Source of the DNA: Schizochytrium sp. TIO01
Taxonomy: Eukaryota > Sar > Bigyra > Thraustochytrida > Thraustochytriidae
Reading direction: 5' to 3'
DNA: 64,000 nucleotides
Assembly (NCBI GenBank): GCA_004764695.1
Contig: SMSO01000006.1
Coordinates: forward strand, 352,859-416,858
Shown one piece after another: positions 10,267 through 21,093 of this stretch (positions are counted from its first letter, which is position 1; each line of letters begins with the position of its first letter). Under the pieces are notes generated by a model, which did no database searches, had not been told where the DNA came from, and saw nothing but the letters and a program-made list of their open reading frames with translations. A program made the position numbers and the translations under genes.

Positions 10267-13200
10267 CTTGCCTCAATGCGAATGCCCCGCCCCCTGCCTT
10301 CGGGAATTGCTCAGCTCGAGAACTCGTGACAAGTGGAGTCACGAGAGTCAAACTACTACTCCAAAGAATTTGGCAGTGACTCGAAGCCCCAGTTGAGTGA
10401 ATGCCTCCCGAAGGGGCGGCCACAGTCGGCTGCCGCACAATAATGGATATGCTATGAGAAGGCGAGCGAGCGAGCGAGTGACAGAGAAAGTCAATACACG
10501 GAGCTGCTCTTGTGGTTGATATTCGAATTATTGAGTTCGACTTCGTTTTCGACATCTCTTTTATCCGAGTTTCTTTCCAAATTGTTTAGACCCGGACTAA
10601 AAAGAAAAAAAGGTGATTTCTTTTAGTTAATGGCTTTGAACAATAGGAGAACTAGAGATTTTACTATATGCAAGCAGGTGGCGGAAGTTCAACTACTTCC
10701 AAACCATATCACTTTCTCTTCAGATGTTAAACAATATATTCAAATTAACTTATCACCACCGGGTACTACCTACTTACTTACCTGCTAGCCTTATTCTCTA
10801 GAAACTCCATCAAAAGAAACTTTCTTTTTCCCAGGTTGTAAGCTAATCAAGCTGGTAGTAGCGTTCTGCTCGCGTGGAAAATACTGTCGTTTGTCGTACT
10901 GAGATTTCTACTTATGGGTTTGTTTGCAGTAGTTTTTTTTGGTGCCTCATGAACTCCCGTAGACCAATTTTGAACTCCCTCATCAAGGCTCGCCTGCCCT
11001 GAGGAGGTGCCAACTACTGCTGTGTTCTTGATATTGTTGCTCTAGTTTTGAGTGGCTAATTGTCGCTACAAATAACCACTCTATACAGCAATCTTTATTG
11101 CATGGTCGGTCTTCGAAGGGAACGAAACGACCATGCAATAATTTTACCATGGCATAAACAAACCAACACCATTCTCGTTATTGAAGTTCATTTACTCTTT
11201 GTGTCAGTGAGTTATCTACTACTATCACATCCCACCCGAAATCATGGTCGGTCGTGCTGCTGGAGGCTCTACAATTTTCAACCTTCTTTGCTAACTAGGG
11301 TCGCGAAATTAATCAATGCGGGGAAGGAGGGATCAGGAGAATGAAGAGAGACCATGAGGACTTAAGATAGGTGTCTCTGCATCAGTCTCTGCATCAGTCT
11401 TGATGGAGACTTTCTTAGCGTTGATTCCTCCCGCCATTTCGCCTAGGCGTGAGCTTATTCCCCACGTTCCCATAAATCCGTTTCTATGAAAGAACGTTAC
11501 GTTTAATGAGGTTTGGCACTGAGTTAGCTTTACAACTTGAAGCTGCAGGCACGTTTTAAGGAAGCTAGATAACCACACAAAAAACCTCGAGGGAAGATCA
11601 ATCAAATTCGTTGTATCTGAACCAAACTAGCGCCTTCTCCCATCCATATCGTGTTAAGGGCTATCCAAGCAGCGAACGCAGTCGCCAACACTCCAAAATT
11701 CACTGCTTTAGATAATTTGTTTTTAACACTTTTTTTTTTTAATCATGTGCAGACTCTGTCTCTCTCTGTCTCTCTATATATATATAATCTTTTTTCTTTT
11801 CTTTTTTTTTCCCTAAAATAAAACGTTTTAATTAAAAAAATATTAAGAAAAATTACAGCACTTTTTATAAAAACTTAACTCACGTTGTAGTGAGCAATTT
11901 GGAGAAGCCGAGGTCCTATTTCAAGATTTGCTTGGTAGATGATACCTCGCTATCATCTTACATTGGGGAGTTACCCGAACTCCCATGAATAAACTTCTTG
12001 TTGTCTCTACAAGCTTAACGCGGAGAGAACAAGCTGCCTGCCGACTATCTCTGGCTTTACCTCTAGAGGAAGGCAGACCTAGGTATTTCTTTTGCCTTTC
12101 ATCTTTTATAATAGTTACATTTCATTCACTTGCGCTTTCCCCTTCACTTCTGCATGAATCAGCTTGAGCAATGCTGAATGACAAATGGTCAGCGTGGCCA
12201 ATTCATCCAGCAAAATTCCTGCGTGCTCCACTGCTCAAAGCATCTCAGCGCTAGGTACCTACGTACCTGCCTATGCCCTCGCCCGCGTGTGAAGAAGTAC
12301 TCCATGTTTTCACAACCTCACAGAGCACCGACAAGTCAGGAGAGCCTGGCGCGGTGGCTGAAGAGCGCCGGAAGACAATCGGAAACAGTACTTACTACAA
12401 AACTACGAAAGCTAGCTAGACAGTGCTACAGAGGCGGGTAGCAAGCACCTGGCTTGAGCACTTCGAAGAGGATAAGCTCGTACTGCTACGAAAGAGAATC
12501 GATGTGGAAGTAGAGCCTTGGTGGGAAAGAGGTGCCAGATAACAATGCCTAGAAGTAGAGGACTTGAGATGATCTGTCGTGGCCTACTACAAAATATTTT
12601 GCTCCAAGGTCGCCGCCGAAAGGCTACCATACTACTGCTTTATCAATCACAATCAGTACATCAATCAATAAATCAATAAATCATCGCTTTTACTCGCTGG
12701 GGTAGAGCAAACGCATAAGACAAACACGCGCCGGGGCCTCAAACGAACCTGCATGTACGTCGTTTTAATGGCGACCACGATAGTTGCGGCAGTTTACCAT
12801 CGCCAATGGCGCATGAATCACATCCTGCTTTGATACAAGTGTCTTGAGACTCGGGTGAGCAATATTTATAGTTCAAGTTATGCAAGTATTGGTTAATTAA
12901 CGAAGCACATTTCTCAGCGATTGAGCCACTTTGATCCAACATCTCAAAAAAATACACTATATACATATATATGTTGTTGTTGTTGTTACAATAATAATAA
13001 TTATTATTATTACCATTACTATTAGAACTACTGTAGTACAATTTTTAATGAAATGCAAATTAATGTTTAGTTTAAAAACTTTGTTAAAACTTTTTTAATT
13101 GTAGGCTACCTAAATAAAACTTTGAATGGATTCAGACGATTGCAGCAAGCCTCTCGAGCACGTGCAAGCGAGCAAAACAACTTTATTCTCTACAAATTTG

Positions 13201-14397
13201 GACCTCGAAATATTTGGGAAATCACCTTGTCCGCTTCTTTCGCGAGGTACCGCCCAAGTGTCGCGAGTTGAGCCACCATTTTCATCCTGGCCTTGTAGTT
13301 TCATCAGAAATCGCGAGAGTGAGGGATCTCATATTACAACTCATCTTCTCCGCAGCGTATCGTTCAAGATCCCTTTCTCATCGCACCCCTTATCGAAGCT
13401 GGCTCGAAGCTGGCCGGCGCTACAGGGCGCCAGACGTTGCAGTTATCAGATCGCCTGAAGACCGGCATCTTGGTGGTGGCATCGAGGTGGATGCATTCGG
13501 ATGGCCTCGAGGCGGAAGCTGAAAATTGATATGTAATGTAATACACCACTCTAATCAAAGATTAGAACTTGATTAGGAAGTAGCTGTACCTCCTTTCTAC
13601 CTACTCCAAAATATACTTGTGTTTTCAATTTTTATTTATAAATTATTGTAACAATTGATTTGATTGCCTATTCTCAGGGTGATTGCGGATCTATGCTGCG
13701 ATGCGAAAGCGCTCCCTGTCAGATACCTCTGGGGTGGTTGATGTGAAGTACTTTCCCGATGCAGAAATTAGCCGAGTAGAATACGGAGTGGTTCTACCTG
13801 CCTAGACCTAGCGCTTTGTATTACTTTTTTTTCATTTAAGGACCAACTGGCCGATGCACAGACTATCCTTAGTTGTGCAATTCTGCGCTGAGCTGCAACT
13901 TGCAGGCAGGTGAGGTACTTACCTGCCCAAAGCGGCTGTCTGGGACGTCTGCATCCGGCACAGCTCGAATACACCCGCTCGAGTGAGCCAGCTGTGTTAC
14001 ATTTTCACGCTGACGGTACCTAGCACTCCCGAGTCGGGCTGCTCAAGTTCAGAACGCAGCCCATTTTCAACGCAATGCGATTGAATCCACAAAAGAATTA
14101 GCAGCTACTAGAATATGACGAGGTTGTCCATTATTCGTCAGCACGTGCACTGGTTACAACTTGGCAACAAACTGTTTCAACCGAGACCTCAAGTTGCCCA
14201 CGAATATCGCGATGTTTTAAACCATGCCCAAAGAATTGTCATTCAATTGCTGATCCTGTATGCTACTCACTACTAAGTACTGACTCAGAAGATGCTAACT
14301 TCAACTCAATGTTATCCGAGTAGCTCACATCCTTTAACCCCGACTATCTAAACACTCTACTACTATAATAAATGTTAGATACCAACTTAAACGAACC
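10267..14397. other. long intergenic region upstream of flippase
   Basis: About 4.1 kb with no recognisable gene. It holds a short GAGC tetranucleotide tract at about 10463-10480 near the flippase start, GGTACC/TACCTAC motif clusters at about 10757-10790, 12250-12277, 13912-13930 and 14013-14025, an AT-rich block with poly-T and TC/TA runs at 11725-11870, and TTG/AAT triplet runs at about 12970-13010. The frames of 60-110 codons on both strands lack recognisable features. Confidence 0.5.
11725..11870. repeat. AT-rich low-complexity block with poly-T, (TC)n and (TA)n
   Basis: Runs of T at 11738-11750 and 11790-11810 flank a CTCTGTCTCTCTATATATATA stretch; the region then continues as A/T-rich DNA. 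Confidence 0.7.
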
Positions 14398-14689
14398 ATG
14401 AGTCGTGAATCGCAGGTGTGTACTATGGTAGAGATGAGAAGAGACGATGTGGAAAGAAAGAATTTGGGAACGGTGGATGACGGCATAGTATTGAGAAGGG
14501 GTGTGTTCTCACTGCAAAGTTTATGGTTGCTATCTGATAATCTTGGGAACAGGTTCCTGGTTTTGATGCTGCAAGGCGCAGCACGAAGAGACCAAGGCAG
14601 AGGCAGAGATTGCAGTACTTCTCGCTAAGGTGAAATCTTGGTTCAACAACGCTGAACTACACGACTTGGAGAAGGTTTTCAAGATTTAG
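14398..14689 (+). CDS. possible small two-exon gene, about 43 residues
   Basis: Candidate only. An ATG at 14398 in good context (ACCATGA) opens a short exon to 14415, followed by a GTGTGT donor. An acceptor AG at 14574-14575 would start exon 2 at 14576 in the same phase, running to a TAG at 14687-14689. Exon 2 encodes a heptad-like amphipathic segment (EETKAEAEIAVLLAKVKSW then NNAELHDLEKVFKI) that looks much more protein-like than the surrounding frames. The proposed intron is 160 bases. A competing acceptor at 14551-14552 would give a poorer product. No family was recognised; it could also be a relic or chance. Confidence 0.3.
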
Positions 14690-14946
14690 AGGAGAGAAAG
14701 AAGAAACAAGAAGCTCTTTTGCGTTTCTTTTCGGGGCCGAGGCGAGCGCTTTCTTATTATTTTACGCACGCGCTGTCTGCGCTAGCCGTGAAAAAAGTGG
14801 CGTCTAGATAAAACTTCAGACGTTGACCAGGCAACGCGTGCGTTTCATTTATTATAATTTGCACTATATGCAATCTCTGTGCTAGGAATATACCGGCTCG
14901 CCAAAAGGATAGTTTTAGCCTCAGTAAGGGTGAACTTTGCACCAGG

Positions 14947-17289
14947 ATGCAGCGTCGTAAAACACACGAACTCCAAGCACTTGAAAAATGGCTTGAGGAG
15001 ATGTTAACAGAGGATGTACTTGCACCTCAAGCTCGCTCAGAAGCTGCTCGAAAACGAAGGGAAGATCTTGAACAAAGAGCAAAACTTGCGCAAACATGTC
15101 TTGGGCCGCTGCTTGATCAGGCGTCTGTAGCTTCCCCAAAACTTGGTTGCCTTCTCGAAAAGGTCTTTGCAAACCAATCGAAGGTGTTGCACGATAGTCT
15201 TCAGGCGTATAGAAACCAACTACACTGTACTGAGGATTTGGCCGAACGAATGCAAAAGCTTATTACATTTGCAGAGCGACAGTTGAGGCGAGGTCAATTC
15301 AGAGCAGAACTCGCCTCTGAGCGGGCAGCCAATGCTCAAGAAGAGTGTGATGACACTACTGTATCTATGCGTATTCTACGCGAAGAACATGCTCAACTAC
15401 GAAAACAAGCCAATGAATATGCTTCTGTTGTACAAAAAGTTATTGATACAGGTGCACAGGAATTGGAATGGAGCATTGCAGCCTATTCAGATAACGCTCT
15501 TGACGACGCCTTAGGCAACCTCGAACAAGAGCAAAGACGCAAACTCAAAAGTCTTCGAGATTTAGATCGTTTAGTCGCTAAACTAGAGCTCGATGAACTT
15601 ACTGCCGTTGACCGGGGCTATCGCAGGGCTGTTTCAACAAAGGACGCAGAAACAATGATAGAAGGTAACCACACCTATTGCATTTTAGAGGAACTATCGC
15701 TTGCGCGTGGTCGTGTGTCCCAAGCATCCAAGGACTTAGACCCACCCTTGATTATACCTCGCCGCTGGCGAGCAGGATGGAACATCCCATTTCCAATCAG
15801 AGAAAACATGACCACGTTCCAAGTGAACAAGCGGATCCTTCCTCTGCCAGTTGTTCGCAAGCATATTTTCACGATTTATGCTAGCCGTAATATCACGAAC
15901 AATACCAACGGAAACAAGCCAAATAAGAGCTCTAGTCGGACTGCTGCGCCATCAGGAACACTTATTCCGCCGACAATTTATGCTCTCCTGCATCAATATT
16001 TTTCAAATTTATATGGACTCGAAAAGCTTACAGACTGGCATCTATTCGAGCTGTTAAATAGCATGGAAAACCACCGTGCAGATCCTCGTGTCGCAGTTTT
16101 TGGTTACTTAATGACTGCCATTCGCCCTAGAGACTTTCGAAGAATGCCATGTCGTATTCAGCAGGCAAGCATGAGTGGTAAAGTGCCTATGCTCTCTCCT
16201 GCATCGACTAAAAAATTGAAACGCCATCGTTCACATAAAAATATGAGCAAAAAGGAGCTTGCGGAGCAATCATTTGATCGTGACGAGCTTCCTGCTGTAA
16301 GATTTCTCTTCGCACTCCTTGATCGCATTGCAGAGTCTGGTGAGGCAGGCGTTGGGGCTTTACAAGCTCCTGACGATAGCCGTGCAGCAATTCCGCGTTC
16401 TCTTATATTGCAGATCGTACAAAATCACACTCTCGATTGGCACCTTGTGAACTCCAGCGAGATTGTTCGTATTGTAGGTTCACTTGAGCTCATTCACCCA
16501 CCTTCATCTACACCCGGTAAATCAGGAAAAAGCAAAGTCTCCGCTGGAACAGTTGACCCTTTAGCTGCAACGCCTTCAAAACCTTCCAAATCTGTTTCAG
16601 TCACCCCGCCAACAATTTCTTCGAACAAAGACCAAAATGGGAATACCACTGCCGCGGAACCCGATGTACTATCACCACCGAGCGCTGGAACAACCCGGAA
16701 CGGCATCAATAATGAGCGAGAACCTTCGCACATAGATCTTGATGAGGCCATCATGGTTACAATGCAAGGGTGGGCTGCCCACGAAGCAGCATGGCGAGAT
16801 CGACTTCTCGAAGTCTATTTGACCTACTGCAAAGTAATGCGATTTAATTTTGGACAAGTTCAGACCTGCACTACGATCACAAAAAACGGGCTTGACGAAA
16901 AGAGGGATGTTCTTTTGAGCAATGATGCTGAAGACAATGGATACTTCTCCGTCATGGATCTCGAAGGTTTTCGTGGGTCACTTCGAAGCTTGGGTGTCAC
17001 GGCAAATAAACGTCAGGTTTCAAACTTGTTCTCCTCAGCGCGCACCGCTTTAGCGACTCGCCGCAAGGTGCGTTCTGACGCCGTGTGGACCCGAGCTACA
17101 AGCGTACGCCCAGAAGACAAAGGCCGGACGTACTTTATCAATCAAATCACTAACGAACGTGTGTGGGATGATCAGCCGCTATTTGATACTGAGCTTGATG
17201 AGGTTATGTCGGCCAATTCGGACATAGAGATTGACTCTGACAGCTTCATCAGAACTGCCATACAAAATAAATGGGACAAGATAGATTAA
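14947..17289 (+). CDS. uncharacterised coiled-coil protein with WW-like C-terminal domain
   Basis: A 780-residue protein with no confident family name. Residues about 1-260 are charged and coiled-coil-like. A basic loop (PRRWRAGWNIPF, about 273) follows, then a segment beginning ILPLPVVRKHIF and continuing PPTIYALLHQYF...YGLEKLTDWHLFELL (about 340-380), a pattern I associate with large coiled-coil proteins of flagellated protists. Residues about 515-590 are a Ser/Thr/Pro-rich linker. Near 665-690 an EF-hand-like helix pair (YFSVMDLEGFRGSLRSLGV) occurs, and at about 718-745 a WW-like module (VWTRA... GRTYFINQITNERVW) with slightly wide Trp spacing. A flagellar or cytoskeletal role is inference. 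Start is the ATG at 14947; no intron. Confidence 0.8.
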   Translation: MQRRKTHELQALEKWLEEMLTEDVLAPQARSEAARKRREDLEQRAKLAQTCLGPLLDQASVASPKLGCLLEKVFANQSKVLHDSLQAYRNQLHCTEDLAERMQKLITFAERQLRRGQFRAELASERAANAQEECDDTTVSMRILREEHAQLRKQANEYASVVQKVIDTGAQELEWSIAAYSDNALDDALGNLEQEQRRKLKSLRDLDRLVAKLELDELTAVDRGYRRAVSTKDAETMIEGNHTYCILEELSLARGRVSQASKDLDPPLIIPRRWRAGWNIPFPIRENMTTFQVNKRILPLPVVRKHIFTIYASRNITNNTNGNKPNKSSSRTAAPSGTLIPPTIYALLHQYFSNLYGLEKLTDWHLFELLNSMENHRADPRVAVFGYLMTAIRPRDFRRMPCRIQQASMSGKVPMLSPASTKKLKRHRSHKNMSKKELAEQSFDRDELPAVRFLFALLDRIAESGEAGVGALQAPDDSRAAIPRSLILQIVQNHTLDWHLVNSSEIVRIVGSLELIHPPSSTPGKSGKSKVSAGTVDPLAATPSKPSKSVSVTPPTISSNKDQNGNTTAAEPDVLSPPSAGTTRNGINNEREPSHIDLDEAIMVTMQGWAAHEAAWRDRLLEVYLTYCKVMRFNFGQVQTCTTITKNGLDEKRDVLLSNDAEDNGYFSVMDLEGFRGSLRSLGVTANKRQVSNLFSSARTALATRRKVRSDAVWTRATSVRPEDKGRTYFINQITNERVWDDQPLFDTELDEVMSANSDIEIDSDSFIRTAIQNKWDKID

Positions 17290-18245
17290 CGAATCTTTCA
17301 TGAAACAGGGAGTGCTTCCTACATTTGCTGACATCTGCCTTTTTGGTTGCTTACTTGTAAATTTATATTCAGAAACAAGACATAATATATATATACATAT
17401 ATACATATAGGCTAAGAACGTAAATACTTTTGACTGAGTTATAATGTGATTTTGTTCATAAATATTACTGATAGACAATAGCAGGATACTGAATCTTGAA
17501 CGGGTTCGCACAACAAATAAGAAATAATGAATGGCACTTTTTGACATCATACATTCTGAACGCTCTGGCAACTGTTATGTTTTTGCCTCTGTTATATACT
17601 TTCATTTGTAACGTAATGATCTGTTGTGATTTCTCTCCTAAATAATTGAGCAGGTAGTCGAATTCAAAGTGAGGAGCTGCCGGGACCGGCATGATGATTA
17701 GTTTAACTCAACTGTCTACAACATATAAGTAGGCTATACTGATACAATGAATTGAAGCCACTTTATTTAGTGAAAACAATTATTCTATCTGCTGTAAGGA
17801 GCATTTATCTCATTTCATAAAAGAAAGCAAAGATTAAAGTAGGTAAACTTGAGCACGCTTTTGGGTTCTCCAAAAAGCGGTCCCTTGGCCTCTTGATGAT
17901 AATCTGCTGAAAGTATTCCAGCCAGGCGCTTTTAAGTTGGAGAGTTTAACAATAGCTAACAAATGCGTGCATATGCTTCTACGTTGGTCGTCTTCTGTTG
18001 CTAACAAAATGAAGTAGTAGGAAACCTTGTACAGCCAACATATCCCCATGGAGGAAAAGACAGCCAACATACTGTCCGTTTCACAGATACAATTGATTGT
18101 CACGCTCATCTGGAGATATATATTGCTCTAATAGTCGATATGTTACTAGTAAAAAGAGAAAGAGAAGGGGCCCAGCCTCAAATTATTCTCGCAAAATTAC
18201 AGAAAAATGGTCAATTACACAGTAATAAAAGGTTTCTTTCGTTGA
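17290..18245. other. convergent intergenic region
   Basis: AT-rich spacer between the coiled-coil gene and the importin gene, with a TATATA/CATATA tract at about 17384-17409. No gene seen. Confidence 0.5.
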
Positions 18246-21093
18246 TCAAATGTGGCGAGCGATGATTGCCTTTGCCGATTCCAGGGTCACCTGGTAGTCC
18301 TGTGCATTTCCATCAAAAGCATCAAGAAGGAGATCCTCGCTCTTACCCTCTTCGTCAGCCTCGAGCTCTGCCGGCAAGGCAAAGCCCCATAGGTCTTCTT
18401 GGTCTTCAACATCAGGTTCACTCGGGGTTGCAGACCAAGTCAAGCAATCTTGAAGAAAAGGTTTAAGAGATGGATCCTCCCACATGTTCGGTGCGTGTTT
18501 AGCGACAAGGCATAGAAAGGCACCGAAAACGATGCCGATCGGGGAGTCCCCGCGGCCTCCAGAGGAGATAACGAAGCTTATGAGGTCCGCCCAATTGATC
18601 TCTTGAAGGTGAGCAAGCCAAGAAATATCGTTCACAGCAAGGCTAGCAAGAGCAACCTCTAAGAGTACATCTGCTGTACACGGGAAATCGCACGATATCC
18701 TTCCCAAGCAATCCGAGCAAATTATGGATGGAAGACATGCGTGCAGCGCGAAGACAGTTAACCAGAGCTGCCGAGTACGCAGATGGATCGTTTGGAAGCT
18801 GGTCACGGAGCCATACCAAACGGTTTGCTGCGTCAACAGGCTGGACACGAGATACCACACGCAGGCAGTCAGCCATACATAACAGGCGGTCTTCCTGCGC
18901 ATCTGGGTCAACGTGAGGCATAGAGGCGTGCATACCATCAAAGAGCGCACGAGCTTGTGCGTGCAGACGACCGTCAATATCAGCGCGACAGATTTGACCC
19001 GCGAGAGAAGGACTAGCCTCAGACACTTGTTGAAGAAGGTCAGTGACACGACGTGAAACATGAAGAAGAATACGCCCGCAGGCTTCGCTCAGCATAGGAT
19101 CATTGCGAATGCCTAAAGACCAGAGGCGGATTATGTAACGCACAAGGTCCTGACATGGCGCACTCGCTGGAACACCGCCGGCAGTGTCAAGTGCAACCTC
19201 AATGGCCTGAATTGGAATGTGTGCCGTTCCAGGAGAGCTGGACGAGAGGATGCCAACGAGACCAACAAAGGCCTGCATACCTCCACGGCCATCCATGAGA
19301 TCTGGTTCGCGACGCAAAATCTGGCTGAACGCTTGAGCAGCATGAAGTCCGACGCAAGGGAGAAGTCCGCCACTTGCGACTGCAGCTTCTGCCATGCTCC
19401 GAAGTACAAGAGCACGTTCTGAGTGTGTAGATGATGCTTCAGGTCTCCGCACGCGAAGCCAGATGCACCACAGGAGACGCGCATGCAGGAAAGGGTCCAG
19501 ACGCATCTGCCCCGCCAATGCTTCACACCATATGTCAAGCGATCGCATGAGTTCTGATGCACATATGTTATGCACACCTCCATACGAGTCTTCGAGCGTG
19601 GGCAGCAGACAACCGGTGCTCCACAAGAGGGCCTCGATATCCCCCTCACTTGCATGCTCCATCCGAATCGACGTGAGTTTGCTCGCGACTTGTTTCGGTG
19701 CTAGTTCAAAAAGCGATTCTAGCAGTCCCACCGCCGCATGTCTCGGTTCATTCACCGCTGTTTCATCTTCATGGACTGCCACAAACTCATTGGGGTCTTC
19801 ATTGAACAGCTCCCTCAAGTTCTTCCTCAACCTGCTCGCTTGCAGTCCTAGTTCCACTAACGGTCCCACATCAACATCAGCCCTTCCTTCATCCAATAAT
19901 TCTTCAACCACATCCCTTAAAATCTCACATGAGACAGCCGCTGATGCAACAGCGCCTCTTGGCTCTCCATCATCTGAGTCATAATCCACGCTGTCTTCCT
20001 CTTCTTGTCCTTGCATCCCGCTAATAACAGCCCCCAAAGTGGCAGTCGCCAGCGCGCTTGCTTCCTCCCTTAGTCCGCTATTCTGTCTTACAGTGCGTCT
20101 CTGTTTCCAGACCATATGAACTAAGCGCAGAGCATTACACCTTGCGAAGAGTGCGACCTCGCGGTGAGCTGCACACCGAACAATCGCGGAAAGCCACCAG
20201 GCGGGAACTTCTGTGAAGGAATGCATGAGAGCGGTGTTAGCGAGGAGGGTCATAGCTCTTGCGACGACTGAGATGGTCCAAGAGGCCTCTGCAGCGCGAA
20301 GGCGGTCTTCGCAGCCAATTTGTGCGAGTGCAGTCTTGAAGAGCGGTGAGAGTCTCTGTGGGAGGGCTACGGCCTTGGAGTCCGCAGCCTTGGATTGGAG
20401 CGCGAGCAGCTTAGCGCACTTGAGTGTCGCCTTGCGAGTGTCTGGAGACGCCCCAGAAGATGAACCAAGAGCCACGAGGGCGTCAACGCGGGCGCACACG
20501 TCAGACTCTGGACCGCAAAGAATGAGTTGTGTGGCCAGAGCAGACACAGCGGCGCGAAGACGAGAGTCCGGAGTGGCCAGAACCTCGTTTTGTAGCAGAA
20601 CGGCCAACACATCAGCAGAAGAACCGGCATCCCGAACCGCTCTACGCAAGGTAAGAGCAGCAAGAAGTGCTTCAGGGCCAGCATGCGGAGTGCGGGAGCG
20701 GTCTACCACAAAGCAAACCAGTGCGGCAACAAGACCTGATCCTGATATACTCGCCTTGCTGGAGTTCATGCCCTTGCATAGGCTCGAATTTGAATTTGAA
20801 TTCATCCCCATTCCCATGCCCGAGGCAGAGCAACTCGAGCCCACGCCACTCGATGAGAGACCTGAAGCAGAGCCACTTCCGCTGTGTGAGTGAATCCCGT
20901 GGTGGTGGTGGTGGTGAAGCTGGTGGTGAGAATGCTGAAGATGCTGCCCGTGCTGGAGATGCGGCTCGAGGCCGTGGGCGAGCTCCGCCTCGCCGGCACG
21001 GCGCACGCTCTCATCGGGGGAAAGGGAGGCGCGAAGCACGCGAAGCAGGCGGTCTGCGTCCCACGCCTGGGCCGCCAGCTGCTGCTGCTGCAT
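18246..21093 (-). CDS. importin-9/Kap114-like karyopherin, with one apparent frameshift
   Basis: HEAT-repeat nuclear import receptor of the importin-beta superfamily, about 948 residues when both frames are counted. The N-terminus has the importin pattern LLRVLRASLSPDESVRRAGEAEL (about 15-37 in shorter form). A His-rich then Ser/Gly/Met/Asn-rich insert (about 44-115) interrupts it. An acidic loop (EEEDSVDYDSDDGE) and the NEDPNEFVAVHEDETA motif match importin-9, which carries H2A-H2B, TBP and actin in other organisms. The first frame runs from the ATG at 21091-21093 and would stop at 18643. The conserved C-terminal part lies one base over (CTADVLLEVALASLA onward, stop at 18246-18248). Dropping one C of the CCC run at 18682-18684 joins them cleanly. 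The total length is one base over a multiple of three. This could be an assembly error, a true mutation, frameshifting, or a small unrecognised intron. Confidence 0.85.
18682..18684 (-). other. likely 1-nt indel site in importin gene
   Basis: On the coding strand the frame change falls at GATTTCCCGTGTACAG. Reading CC instead of CCC continues the importin frame as RFPCTADVLL. No GT-AG pair of sensible length nearby gives the needed 1-mod-3 removal without losing protein-like sequence. Confidence 0.6.
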
